From assembly GCF_963931595.1 (NCBI RefSeq), contig NZ_OZ007030.1, positions 1,356,481 to 1,420,480 of the forward strand: 64,000 nt of DNA. Direction: 5' to 3'. Below the pieces are notes generated by a model, which did not search any database, was not told where the DNA came from, and saw only the letters and a program-made list of their open reading frames with translations. Position numbers and translations under genes: made by a program. Of the stretch, positions 32,849 to 41,465 are shown piece by piece; position 1 is the first letter of the stretch, and each line of letters starts with the position of its first letter. Source of the stretch: an uncultured Subdoligranulum sp. (GTDB lineage Bacteria > Bacillota > Clostridia > Oscillospirales > Ruminococcaceae).

Positions 32849-33868
32849 TTATTCTTCCTGGTCGGCGTCCGCGTAGTCGTCCTTACCGCCCACCGGATGT
32901 TCCGCCACAATGGTATCCTCTTCCGCCGCCGATTCGGCGGTGGCTTCGGTAGCCTGCAAGCTTTCCCGCGTCACAGCAAAGGCATTCTTGTAGTCGGCGC
33001 TGGCTTCATACACCAGGTCCGGCGCGCCGCTGGAGGCAAGATAGCACAGCGTCGTATCAGCGTCCGCCAGATTTCCGAACCGGACGGTCAGTTCGGAGCC
33101 ATCCGTAAAGGTCGCAGTCACCGTCACGTCCGGCGTGTCCAGGCCATAGGCACTGTCCGCCTGGGGCGCAGTGATGGTCCAGTCCGTCTTCACACCACAG
33201 ACCGTGTTGGCCATTTTCTTCACGGCATCCTGATCGAGGTCGTAGTCGGGATCATCGGTCAGCGTCCAGGTTCCGTCCGTCTGGGTAAAGCCGAGATCGC
33301 CCACCTGCATGGCAGCCACATCGTCTATCGTCTTGTCGGTCAGCGTCTGCGCTTTATAGAGATCCTTAGGATCCTTGCAGAGCCCTGCCAGATTGGTCTG
33401 CGTCACGGTATATACCGTATCGTTTTCATCATAGACGTAATAGATATCCGCCACATCGTTGGCCAGATCCACCGTGAGGGTGCGTGTATTTTCCCCGCTG
33501 GTGATGGAAAACTCCATCAGCGGTGTATCGCTGCGCGCCGGGATCTCGGCCAGTTCCTCCGGCTGAAGCTGACGCGTTGCGGTGAGAGTGGCGAACTTTT
33601 CGATCAGGGACCCGGTCACCTCCTGGTCCAGCGGCAGAGTGGGATCATCCTGCAATACCCAGTCCCCGTCGCCCTGCCGGATCAGCGTTTCTTCCACGCT
33701 GTCATCGCGGTAGGAAACCTGATCGATGGCATCCACAGAAAAATCACACAGCGGGATCTCTGCCTGCTGTTCCCTGCTCTGGGACCATTGCAGCAATACC
33801 AGCAGTACAGCCAGTACCACCACCCCCGCCGCCAACAGCAGCAGCGGCATCATTTTTTTCCGATTCAC
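32849..33868 (-). CDS. DUF4340 membrane-anchored protein
   Basis: 339 residues. One N-terminal membrane helix (LLLLAAGVVVLAVLLVLL) is followed by an extracytoplasmic acidic region of repeated beta segments (for example DGDWVLQDDPTLPLDQ and DGTWTLTDDPDYDLDQ, two related blocks). This repeat layout is typical of DUF4340 proteins encoded with GldG-like ABC components. Its role is unknown; it probably acts outside the membrane with the transporter. It is the last gene of a four-gene leftward operon. Confidence 0.85.
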   Translation of the reverse strand: MNRKKMMPLLLLAAGVVVLAVLLVLLQWSQSREQQAEIPLCDFSVDAIDQVSYRDDSVEETLIRQGDGDWVLQDDPTLPLDQEVTGSLIEKFATLTATRQLQPEELAEIPARSDTPLMEFSITSGENTRTLTVDLANDVADIYYVYDENDTVYTVTQTNLAGLCKDPKDLYKAQTLTDKTIDDVAAMQVGDLGFTQTDGTWTLTDDPDYDLDQDAVKKMANTVCGVKTDWTITAPQADSAYGLDTPDVTVTATFTDGSELTVRFGNLADADTTLCYLASSGAPDLVYEASADYKNAFAVTRESLQATEATAESAAEEDTIVAEHPVGGKDDYADADQEE

Positions 33869-33883
33869 AGGCTGTTCTCCTTT

Positions 33884-35317
33884 TTATCGGCGGCGACGGA
33901 TCAGGCAGATCACGACGCCTGCAATCAGGCTGACAAGGGGCAGCACAAAGATAAACACCAGCCCCAGTCCGATCATGGCCCCGTTGGGCACAGTCAGGCT
34001 TTCGGCGCTCAGGCTCTTGCTGCTGATCACCGCCGTAGTCTGTTCCCCGTTGAACCAGTTGGCCAGACTGCCCAGCATCTGGGCATTGCCGCCCGAAACG
34101 CTCTGGTTCGTGGCGGAGAGCAGTGCATTGGGGCAGTTGATCCAGACCACACGCGCGCCGGTGGAGGAATTTTCCGCTGCCACCGCCACGGCGAAACTGC
34201 CCTCCGGGTCGTCGTCGGATTTTTCCACCGTCTCGGCATTGGCATAGTCCAGCAGCGAATAGGCTGCATCACTGGTGGAAAGCAGCGTGGTCAGCACATA
34301 TTCGCTGTCCTCGCTCTGCACAATGCCCTGGGCGATGGGCATATACACCCGCATACCGCTCGTCATGCCGGCCAGCATCTCACAGCTGTTGATGTTGGGC
34401 ATCAGATAGGTCTGCGGATACCCGTAGGGATAGTTGTCCGCATTGCTCTCCACCAGCAGGCCTGCCTGGCGGGTCATGCCGCAGGCCGCCATCACGGTAT
34501 CCAGCTGCGGCGTATTGATGGTAAAGTCGGTGACCACCAGCAGCTTGCCGCCGCCCTGCACATAGGAGGTCAGCATGGCTGCCTCCGCCTCGGTCACATC
34601 GGCCAGCGGGGCATTGATCACCAGTTCGTCGGCATCCGCCGGGATGGAACCGGCCGTGGTCAGATTGAGCTCTTCCACCGCCACGCCGGCATTGCCCAAC
34701 GTATCGGTAAAGTCGCTTTCCAGCGAGGTTTCCCCGTGCCCGGTCAGCTGGTACATCTTGTAACTGGTGGTGCGGATCACCTTGGCAATGCCTGCGGTCA
34801 GGCAGTTTTCCGCGTCAAACGTGTATTGGTAGGTGCCGTAATTGTAGTAGGCGTCCATGTCCATGGGGTACATGTCGTTGTAGCTGACCACATCATAGTT
34901 GTCCGCCGTGGTGAGCACCACACAGCCGGTGGACGCCCCGTCGTACGTTTCCGCAAAGGTGGGATAGAGCACCGGGTCCCGCTGCTCCCAGGTAAAATGG
35001 CTGCTTTCGTCGGCGTAGCGGTCCAGCAGCCGGGTAATGTTGCTGTCCTCCTGCCCCGAAATGGCAAGGTAATAGGCTGTCACATCGGTCTGCAGTTCAT
35101 GGAGCAGGTTGGTACTTGTCTCGCTGAGGGTAAACAGCGAACTGGTGGATATATCGTACTGGGTGTACTTGCTGGGCAGCGCCCGCACCACCAGATTGAG
35201 CAGGATCAGCGCCGCCAGCAGCACCACCGCCAGCACCGATGCATACAAACCGTTGCGGAATGTTTTTTTGCTGCCGTGCAGGTTCTTCCAATGGATTTTC
35301 CAATTCATCTGCGGCAC
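33884..35317 (-). CDS. GldG-like ABC auxiliary protein
   Basis: 477 residues. A membrane helix lies near residue 30 (VLAVVLLAALILLNLVV). A large extracytoplasmic domain follows, with YQLTGHGETSLESDF, a feature of the ABC_transp_aux/GldG family. A second helix near the C-terminus ends in RRRR. It works with the adjacent ABC-2 permease and ATPase. In Bacteroidetes the homologues serve gliding; in Firmicutes the cargo is unknown. Confidence 0.85.
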   Translation of the reverse strand: MPQMNWKIHWKNLHGSKKTFRNGLYASVLAVVLLAALILLNLVVRALPSKYTQYDISTSSLFTLSETSTNLLHELQTDVTAYYLAISGQEDSNITRLLDRYADESSHFTWEQRDPVLYPTFAETYDGASTGCVVLTTADNYDVVSYNDMYPMDMDAYYNYGTYQYTFDAENCLTAGIAKVIRTTSYKMYQLTGHGETSLESDFTDTLGNAGVAVEELNLTTAGSIPADADELVINAPLADVTEAEAAMLTSYVQGGGKLLVVTDFTINTPQLDTVMAACGMTRQAGLLVESNADNYPYGYPQTYLMPNINSCEMLAGMTSGMRVYMPIAQGIVQSEDSEYVLTTLLSTSDAAYSLLDYANAETVEKSDDDPEGSFAVAVAAENSSTGARVVWINCPNALLSATNQSVSGGNAQMLGSLANWFNGEQTTAVISSKSLSAESLTVPNGAMIGLGLVFIFVLPLVSLIAGVVICLIRRRR

Positions 35318-35321
35318 CTCC

Positions 35322-36185
35322 TCAGTTCCAGCGGCGGCGCTCGAGCGCCTGTCCCGTCAGGAACAGGAACAGCGCGATGACCGACAGATAGTAGACAATC
35401 GCCGGAATGCTGAACATGCCGCCCACAACGTCGTTGAAAGGCTCAAACAGCGCCAGCGCGGAGAGCACACTGTCAAAGGCGGAAAGCAGCCAGGTGGGCC
35501 GCACCACAAACAGTACCGCCAGTACCACACCACCCGTGCAGAAGACCGCACAGCCCGTCGTCAGGCTTTTGCAGAGTACCCCCACCAGGATGGAGGCGAT
35601 CAGCAGCATCACGAGAAACACGATCAACGCCAGCAGGTTGCCGCTGGTGAACATGGTCTGGATACCGTTCATCAGATAGGTCACAATGAGGGCGCCAAAC
35701 GTGGCCAGATAGGCAATGATCTGGTTTTCCGTCAGGGCGGAAATCCAGGTGCCGATGGACAGGCAGGCCGCCCCCAGCAAAAGGTAGGCCAGCAGCGCGC
35801 TGTATGCAGATACCAGAGAGACATTCCCGAATGCCAGCAGGATCAGCGGCATAAAAATCGCCACCACCATGGGCGCCGCGAATACCGCAAACTCTGCGAG
35901 GAATTTGCCCAGCACGATGGCAGGGATACTGACCGGGCTTGTCAGCAGGAGCTGGTCGGTTTTGTTGCGCCGTTCCTCGGCAAAGCTGCGCATGCTGATG
36001 GCCGGCAGCAGGAACAGGAGGATCATGGTGGTGGTATACAATACCGACGCAAAATCCGAGGACGCATACATCAGGTTGCGGTTGGTAAAATACAACCCGA
36101 GGAAAAACAGGCTGACCGCGGCCGTCACATAGCCGATCATGCCGGTAAAATAGGCCCGGGTCTCCCGCTTGAAGATTGCCGCCAT
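35322..36185 (-). CDS. ABC-2 type permease (GldF-like)
   Basis: 287 residues with about six membrane helices (for example GYVTAAVSLFFLGLYF, LLFLLPAISMRSFAEE, AYLLLGAACLSIGTW). The SFAEERRNKTDQLLLTSPVS segment is characteristic of ABC-2 permeases of the Gld/NosY kind. It forms the membrane channel with the ATPase next to it, and the start overlaps closely with the ATPase stop. Confidence 0.88.
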   Translation of the reverse strand: MAAIFKRETRAYFTGMIGYVTAAVSLFFLGLYFTNRNLMYASSDFASVLYTTTMILLFLLPAISMRSFAEERRNKTDQLLLTSPVSIPAIVLGKFLAEFAVFAAPMVVAIFMPLILLAFGNVSLVSAYSALLAYLLLGAACLSIGTWISALTENQIIAYLATFGALIVTYLMNGIQTMFTSGNLLALIVFLVMLLIASILVGVLCKSLTTGCAVFCTGGVVLAVLFVVRPTWLLSAFDSVLSALALFEPFNDVVGGMFSIPAIVYYLSVIALFLFLTGQALERRRWN

Positions 36186-36186
36186 A

Positions 36187-37140
36187 TTACGCTTCCTCCT
36201 TTTCTTCGGGATGTTCCGTCAGCTGCAGGAACACGTCCTCCAGGCTCATGCTCTCGGCGCTCAGGTTCAGCACCGGGCAGTTGGCCCTGGCCAGCGCCAG
36301 CGACAGGGCCCCGCGCAGATCGGTTCCCGCCTCGCTGACTGCCGTAAAGCTGACTTCCCCGCCCTTTTCTGCAGTAACCCGAAGATTGCTCAATCCCGGG
36401 ACGGTGGCGGCCGCTGCCAGCACTGCTTCCCGGCTGCCCTGGGCCGTGGCCGAAATGCTGCCTTTTGCCGCCAGCTTGCCGGCCAGTTCCTCCGGCGTGC
36501 CCTGGGCGATCAGTTTGCCCTGGGCAATGATCAGCACCCGGTCACAGACCGTCTGCACTTCGCTCAAGATATGGCTGGACAGGATCACCGTGTGGGTTTT
36601 GCCCAGATCATGGATCAGCGAACGGATCTCGATCATCTGGGCAGGGTCCAAGCCCACCGTGGGCTCATCCAGAATGATGATCTTCGGTGAGCCCAGCAGC
36701 GCCGCGGCAATGCCAACCCGCTGGCGGTATCCTTTGGACAGATTGCGGATCAGCCGCGCCTCCATCCCCTGCAGCCCGGTCCGGGCGCAGACTTTTTCCA
36801 CGCTGGCGCGCCGCTCCGCCTTCTTGCGGACGCCCTTCAGTTCCGCCACAAAGAGCAGATACTCGGTCACCGTCATGTCCTGATACAGGGGCGGCTGCTC
36901 CGGCAGATACCCGATGCAGGCCTTGGCCGCAGCCGCGTCCTCCACAATATCATGACCGTCAATTTTCACCGTGCCGTCCGAAGCGGACAGATAGCCTGTG
37001 AGAATATTCATCGTCGTGGATTTGCCCGCACCGTTGGGGCCCAGCAATCCATAGATGCAGCCGTCCTCCACGGTGAAGCTGATATCATCCACGGCGGTAT
37101 GCTTTCCGTAACGCTTTGTCAGATGAGTCACTTCGATCAA
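36187..37140 (-). CDS. ABC transporter ATP-binding protein (GldA-like)
   Basis: 317 residues. Walker A is GPNGAGKST at 34-42, the signature is LSKGYRQRVGIAAAL near 134, Walker B is KIIILDEPTVGLDP near 155, and an H-loop follows. A C-terminal regulatory segment of about 90 residues is present, as in drug or polysaccharide exporters of the NatA/CcmA type. First gene of the operon, with AGGAGG before its ATG. Confidence 0.92.
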   Translation of the reverse strand: MIEVTHLTKRYGKHTAVDDISFTVEDGCIYGLLGPNGAGKSTTMNILTGYLSASDGTVKIDGHDIVEDAAAAKACIGYLPEQPPLYQDMTVTEYLLFVAELKGVRKKAERRASVEKVCARTGLQGMEARLIRNLSKGYRQRVGIAAALLGSPKIIILDEPTVGLDPAQMIEIRSLIHDLGKTHTVILSSHILSEVQTVCDRVLIIAQGKLIAQGTPEELAGKLAAKGSISATAQGSREAVLAAAATVPGLSNLRVTAEKGGEVSFTAVSEAGTDLRGALSLALARANCPVLNLSAESMSLEDVFLQLTEHPEEKEEA

Positions 37141-37204
37141 AGTGTTGTCCTCCTTTTGTGGGAATCCATGCAGGCAGCCCCTGACTGCCGTGCATATAGA
37201 GTTG

Positions 37205-37210
37205 ATTATA
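37205..37210 (-). promoter_or_regulatory. Promoter -10 of the Gld-like ABC operon
   Basis: Minus-strand TATAAT about 65 bases before the ATPase gene. The -35 is not clear (CTCACA lies 18 bases upstream). Confidence 0.45.
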
Positions 37211-37298
37211 GCTCCAAATTGTGAAAATTGTGAGACAGTCCGTTTACAGAGTGGAACCGATTTTTTGTTAAGGCCCCTCCTCTCCCGGCGGGACAGGC

Positions 37299-37325
37299 AA
37301 AGCCCGGAGCAAAACTCCGGGCTTT
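37299..37325 (-). terminator. Terminator of asnB
   Basis: AAAGCCCGGAG, short loop, CTCCGGGCTTT: an 11-bp stem just after the asnB stop on the minus strand. Confidence 0.75.
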
Positions 37326-37327
37326 GT

Positions 37328-39175
37328 TCATACCAGTTCCACCCTGTAGGTTTCCAGCCAGTAGTTGAGCTGCAAAAACCAGGCGATGGTCTGCGGTGTA
37401 GTCATCAGCTGTCCATACCACGGCACCGGATTGTCGGCCCCCGAAGCCAGCAGTTTTTCCAGTGCGTCCGCCCGGATGATCCGCAGCAGCGGCGCCGCCG
37501 GGTCTTCCAGCACCTTGGTGAGTTCCGCCGATACCGCCGAGAGATATCCGGGATTCCAGGTTTTAGGATAGGGGCTCTTCTTGCGCCAGAGCACTTCCGG
37601 CGGCAGAACGCCGGTCATGGCCTCCCGCAGCAGCCCCTTTTCCTTGCCCTGGTAATCCTTGAATTCCCACGGCACCGAATAGAGGTATTCCGCAATGCGG
37701 TAATCACAGAAAGGCACGCGCACCTCGAGGCCGTTGTACATACTCATGCGGTCCTTGCGGTCCAATAGCGTCTGCATGAACCAGTGGAAGTTCAGGCTCA
37801 TCATCTGGCGCATCCGCTGTTCCAGCGGGGAAAGCCCCGGCCGCACCGAGGTTTCGGCCAGCGTCTTCTGGTACTGGGCATCCACGAATGCCTCCGGGTC
37901 AATGCCGTCCAGCACGCCGGGTTTGATGAAGCTGGCGCGGTAGGTCGTGGACTGCGCCCAGGGAAATCCGTATTTCTCCCGCACGGTGGGATCCCGGTAC
38001 CACGGGTATCCCCCGAAGATCTCATCGGCGCATTCTCCGGAAAGGGCCACCGTGGCGTGGGGCTTGATATACCGGCAGAAGGCCAGCAGCGAGGCATCCA
38101 CATCCGCCATGCCCGGCAGGTCCCGGGCTTCCACCGCCTGATACAGTGCCGGCACCAGTTCCGGGGTGTCCAGCGTGATCCAGTGATGCTCGGCATGGAG
38201 GAAATCATTCATCATCCGGATAAAAGGCGCATCCGGCCCCGGCTGGAACTTGGTCTGATGGAAGTACCGCTTGTTGTCCTTATAGCCCACCGAGAAGGTT
38301 TTCAGGGTTTTGCCCTGTGCCGTAAACTGGGCATCCGCCACCGCGGAAATCAGGCTGGAATCCAACCCGCCCGACAAAAAAGTGGCCACCGGCACGTCGG
38401 ACACCAGCTGCCGTTCGATGGCATCCATCAGCAGGTCCCGTACCTTATGGGCGGTGGTCGTGAAATCATCGGGATGCTCGTGGTCCACCAGCTGCCAGTA
38501 GCGATGCAACAGAAGCCGGCCACTGTCTGCCTCATAAATGCCGTACTGGCCCGGCAGCAGTTCCCGCACATTCTGGAACACACCGCTGCCCGGTATCCGC
38601 CCGGGCCCCAGCAGCAATATCTCTGCCAATCCGCCGGCATCGATGCGCGGCGGCACCGCCGGGTGCGCCAGCACCGTCTTGATCTCACTGCCGAAGATCA
38701 GGCTGTCCCGGGTCTTGGCATAAAACAGCGGCTTGACGCCGCACCGGTCCCGCGCCAGAAACAGCTTGCCCGCGTGGGCCTCCCATACCGCAAAGGCAAA
38801 AATTCCGTTGAAACGATCCACGCAGGAGGCGCCCCACTCGGCATAGGCATGCAGCAGGACCTCCGTGTCGGAATGTCCGATAAAGGTGTGGCCCCTGTTT
38901 TCCAGAAGGCTGCGCAGTTCCGTTGTATTGTACAGCTCCCCGTTATAGACAAGGGTATAACTCTCCCCCTGCCAGTCCAACTGCATGGGCTGGCAGCCGT
39001 TTTCCAGGTCCACCACCGCCAGCCGCGCATGGATGAGGGCGGCCCGTCCGCTGATGTACATTCCCCGCTGATCCGGTCCGCGCCGCGCCATCGTGCGCTG
39101 CATGGCGCAATAGGCCGCATACTGTCCCTGAATGGCACGCGGGTCACGCCCGATTTGTCCCGCTATTCCACACAT
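37328..39175 (-). CDS. asnB: Asparagine synthase, glutamine-hydrolysing
   Basis: 615 residues from the ATG at 39175, chosen because cleavage of Met exposes Cys2 (MCGIAGQIG), the glutaminase nucleophile; AAGGGGG is the ribosome site. The N-terminal domain has ARRGPDQRG, RLAVVDL and YNGELYN, with SDTEVLLHAY. The C-terminal synthetase domain has the ATP motif FLSGGLDSSLISA, and the RVPFCDYRIAEYLY end. It transfers ammonia from glutamine to aspartate. The ribosome site lies in a hairpin with the upstream leader (see findings). Confidence 0.95.
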   Translation of the reverse strand: MCGIAGQIGRDPRAIQGQYAAYCAMQRTMARRGPDQRGMYISGRAALIHARLAVVDLENGCQPMQLDWQGESYTLVYNGELYNTTELRSLLENRGHTFIGHSDTEVLLHAYAEWGASCVDRFNGIFAFAVWEAHAGKLFLARDRCGVKPLFYAKTRDSLIFGSEIKTVLAHPAVPPRIDAGGLAEILLLGPGRIPGSGVFQNVRELLPGQYGIYEADSGRLLLHRYWQLVDHEHPDDFTTTAHKVRDLLMDAIERQLVSDVPVATFLSGGLDSSLISAVADAQFTAQGKTLKTFSVGYKDNKRYFHQTKFQPGPDAPFIRMMNDFLHAEHHWITLDTPELVPALYQAVEARDLPGMADVDASLLAFCRYIKPHATVALSGECADEIFGGYPWYRDPTVREKYGFPWAQSTTYRASFIKPGVLDGIDPEAFVDAQYQKTLAETSVRPGLSPLEQRMRQMMSLNFHWFMQTLLDRKDRMSMYNGLEVRVPFCDYRIAEYLYSVPWEFKDYQGKEKGLLREAMTGVLPPEVLWRKKSPYPKTWNPGYLSAVSAELTKVLEDPAAPLLRIIRADALEKLLASGADNPVPWYGQLMTTPQTIAWFLQLNYWLETYRVELV

Positions 39176-39184
39176 AAAAAGACC

Positions 39185-39233
39185 CCCTTCTGCCATCGTT
39201 CCTATCAGGAATATGCAGAAAAGGGTCATTATA
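39185..39233 (-). promoter_or_regulatory. asnB leader hairpin and -10
   Basis: A TATAAT (39228-39233) is followed by CCCTTTTCTGC, a small inner stem TTCCT/AGGAA, and GCAGAAGGGGG, which contains the asnB ribosome site. The outer arms pair over about 10 bases, so the site would be closed in the RNA. A -35 is not evident. Confidence 0.4.
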
Positions 39234-39243
39234 GAACCAGACT

Positions 39244-40449
39244 TCAGCGGCTGGCTGCAATCGCGTCGGCAATGCGCTGTGCCACCGCGTCCTTGCTTTG
39301 CAGCGGCAATGCCTCGGTGCCCTGCCCGGTGATCAGGGTTACCACATTGGTGTCCACCCCGAACCCGGCGCCCGGCACCTTCAGATTGTTGGCCACAATC
39401 ATATCCATATGCTTTTTTCGCAGTTTGGCCGTGGAGTTTTCGATGAGATCCCGCGTTTCCATGGAGAATCCGCAGACAAAGAGCTTTTCCGGCTTGTGCT
39501 CGCCCACCCAGGCCAGGATATCCTGGGTGCGTTCCAGGGCCAGCGTCATCTCACCGTCTTTCTTTTTCACCTTGTCCTGTGCCACAGTGGTCGGACGATA
39601 GTCCGCCACCGCCGCTGCCATGACCAGCGCATCGGCATCCATGGCATGCTGCTGCACGGCGGCAAACAGGTCCGCCGCTGTTGTGTAGGGTACCACCTTC
39701 ACAAAGGGCACCGGCGGAAGCGTGCAGCCCGTGGAAGCCAGCAGGGTCACGTCCGCCCCGCGCAGCATGCAGGCCCGGGCCACTGCATAGCCCATCTTGC
39801 CGGTGGAATGGTTGGTGATATACCGCACCGGGTCCATCGGTTCCTGGGTGGCGCCGGCAGAAACCACGATCTTTTTGCCGCGCAGGTCCTTCTCACAGGC
39901 CAGTTCCCGCAGCACATAGTCCACCAGAACGCCTTCCTCTGGCAGCCGCCCCGAGCCCACATCGCCGCAGGCCAGCAGCCCGGAGCCGGAGGGAATGACC
40001 GTAAAGCCGTAGTGTTCCAGCGTTTTCAGATTGTCCTGGGTGATGGGATTTTCCAGCATGTGGGTATTCATGGCCGGAGCCACCAGTTTGGGACAGGTGG
40101 CAGCCAGCGTCACGGTGGTGAGCATATCATCGGCCAGCCCGTGGGCCATCTTGGCAATCACATTGGCGGTGGCCGGCGCAATGAGCATAAGGTCCGCTGC
40201 GTTGGCCAGGGACACATGGGCCACATCATACTGGAAATTGCGGTCGAAGGTATCCACAATGCAGCGCCGGTTGGTCAGCGTTTCAAATACCAGCGGTGCG
40301 ATGAACTCGGTGGCGTGCTTCGTCATCAGCACATGCACATCCGCCCCCATCTTGACCAGCGCATGGGCCACATTGGGCATTTTGTATGCGGCGATGCCCC
40401 CGGTGACCCCGATGACGATCGTCTTTCCTTTGAGCAGCATAGGATTCAC
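39244..40449 (-). CDS. coaBC: Bifunctional CoaBC (PPC decarboxylase/synthase)
   Basis: About 400 residues; start either GTG 40449 or ATG 40440. The N-terminal flavoprotein part (GVTGGIAAYK, then VAHVSLANAADLMLIAPATANVIAK and the PAMNTHM motif, given here as positions 75-130) decarboxylates phosphopantothenoylcysteine. The C-terminal part (VVSAGATQEPMDPVRYI, ITNHSTGKMG, AAAVADY) makes it from phosphopantothenate, Cys and CTP. Both are CoA synthesis steps. It is divergent from coaX, which supplies the preceding step. Confidence 0.95.
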   Translation of the reverse strand: MNPMLLKGKTIVIGVTGGIAAYKMPNVAHALVKMGADVHVLMTKHATEFIAPLVFETLTNRRCIVDTFDRNFQYDVAHVSLANAADLMLIAPATANVIAKMAHGLADDMLTTVTLAATCPKLVAPAMNTHMLENPITQDNLKTLEHYGFTVIPSGSGLLACGDVGSGRLPEEGVLVDYVLRELACEKDLRGKKIVVSAGATQEPMDPVRYITNHSTGKMGYAVARACMLRGADVTLLASTGCTLPPVPFVKVVPYTTAADLFAAVQQHAMDADALVMAAAVADYRPTTVAQDKVKKKDGEMTLALERTQDILAWVGEHKPEKLFVCGFSMETRDLIENSTAKLRKKHMDMIVANNLKVPGAGFGVDTNVVTLITGQGTEALPLQSKDAVAQRIADAIAASR

Positions 40450-40475
40450 AGACCTTTCCCTGTTTGGTTAGGCTT

Positions 40476-40504
40476 ATTATAGCAATTCCCGGTGGGTTTG
40501 TAAA
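40476..40504 (-). promoter_or_regulatory. coaBC promoter
   Basis: Minus-strand TTTACA, 17-base spacer, TATAAT. It is back to back with the coaX promoter, 50 bp away. Confidence 0.7.
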
Positions 40505-40527
40505 TTGCAGTCTTTCCCCGTTTCGGA

Positions 40528-40555
40528 TTGCAAAATTCCTGTAAACTGCTATAAT
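40528..40555 (+). promoter_or_regulatory. coaX promoter
   Basis: TTGCAA (40528-40533), 16-base spacer, TATAAT (40550-40555), 34 bases before the coaX ATG. Confidence 0.7.
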
Positions 40556-40588
40556 GATACCAGTTTTATAGGAATGGAGCCTTTGGAT

Positions 40589-41374
40589 ATGGTACTGGCG
40601 GTCGATATCGGAAATTCCAACATCTGCATCGGGGGTCTTGCGGGAGAAGCGCACCGCCAGGTGCTCTTCACCACCCGTATGGTCACCCGGCCCCGCTGCA
40701 CCGCCGATGAATACGCCGCCGAACTGAAGTTTTTGCTCACCCGGATGGGGGTGGAGCGTTCCGCCTGCGAGGGCGTCATCGTCTGCAGCGTGGTGCCCAG
40801 CCTGACGACACCGCTGGCGGATGCCTGCCACCGTCTGACCGGTAAGAACGCCCTGATCGTCAGCTGTGAACTGGACACCGGGCTGACCTTCCGGGTGGAT
40901 GAGCCCGGACGGGTGGGCCGCGACCGCATTGCCGACGCAGCGGCCGCCGCAGCGCTGTATCCGCTTCCCTGCATGACGGTGGATCTGGGCACTGCCACCA
41001 CCTACAACGTGCTTTCGGCCAAGCGGGAATTCCTGGGCGGTTTCATTGTGCCGGGCGTACAGACCAGCCTGCGTGCCATCAGCGCGGGTACAGCCCAGCT
41101 GCCTCCCATCGCCCCCGAGCCGCCCAGCGACCTGATTGGCCGCAACACCGTGGAGGCCCTGAACAACGGAGCCATGTTCGGCACCGCCGCCATGCTGGAC
41201 GGACTGGCGCAGCGTGTGGAAGCCCAGTTGGGCGCACCTCTTACAGTGGTGGCCACCGGCGGACTGGCGCCCTACATCACGCCCTGCTGCCGCCGTGAAA
41301 TCATCTACGACGCCGACCTTCTGTTCAAAGGATTGGCTCTGCTGTGGGAACGCAATCGCGAACAGCTGACCTGA
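40589..41374 (+). CDS. coaX: Type III pantothenate kinase
   Basis: 261 residues from the ATG at 40589, with GGAG nine bases before. It has the ASKHA-fold signature of CoaX: VLAVDIGNSNICIG at the N-terminus (phosphate loop), GRVGRDRIADA, VDLGTATTYNVL, and the GGFIVPGVQTSL segment. It phosphorylates pantothenate, the first step of CoA synthesis, and is insensitive to CoA feedback. It pairs with the divergent coaBC. Confidence 0.95.
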   Translation: MVLAVDIGNSNICIGGLAGEAHRQVLFTTRMVTRPRCTADEYAAELKFLLTRMGVERSACEGVIVCSVVPSLTTPLADACHRLTGKNALIVSCELDTGLTFRVDEPGRVGRDRIADAAAAAALYPLPCMTVDLGTATTYNVLSAKREFLGGFIVPGVQTSLRAISAGTAQLPPIAPEPPSDLIGRNTVEALNNGAMFGTAAMLDGLAQRVEAQLGAPLTVVATGGLAPYITPCCRREIIYDADLLFKGLALLWERNREQLT

Positions 41375-41382
41375 AATGCAAA

Positions 41383-41420
41383 GGAGACAGCCGGAAAATC
41401 CGGCTGTCTCCTTTTTATTT
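41383..41420. terminator. Terminator between coaX and galK
   Basis: GGAGACAGCCGG / CCGGCTGTCTCC, 12-bp stem with a 5-base AAAAT loop, then TTTTTATTT. It also has an A-rich opposite flank and probably ends both convergent genes. Confidence 0.92.
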
Positions 41421-41465
41421 ATGTATTTATGAAATCCGGCGGAAGCGAAGGAATCCTTCTTGCCC

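Noticed and set aside
32774-35380. 868-codon plus-strand frame opposite the Gld-like genes
   Set aside because: Its product is His/Arg/Gln-rich without domains, the usual shadow of GC-rich genes on the other strand; the minus-strand genes have clear families and ribosome sites.
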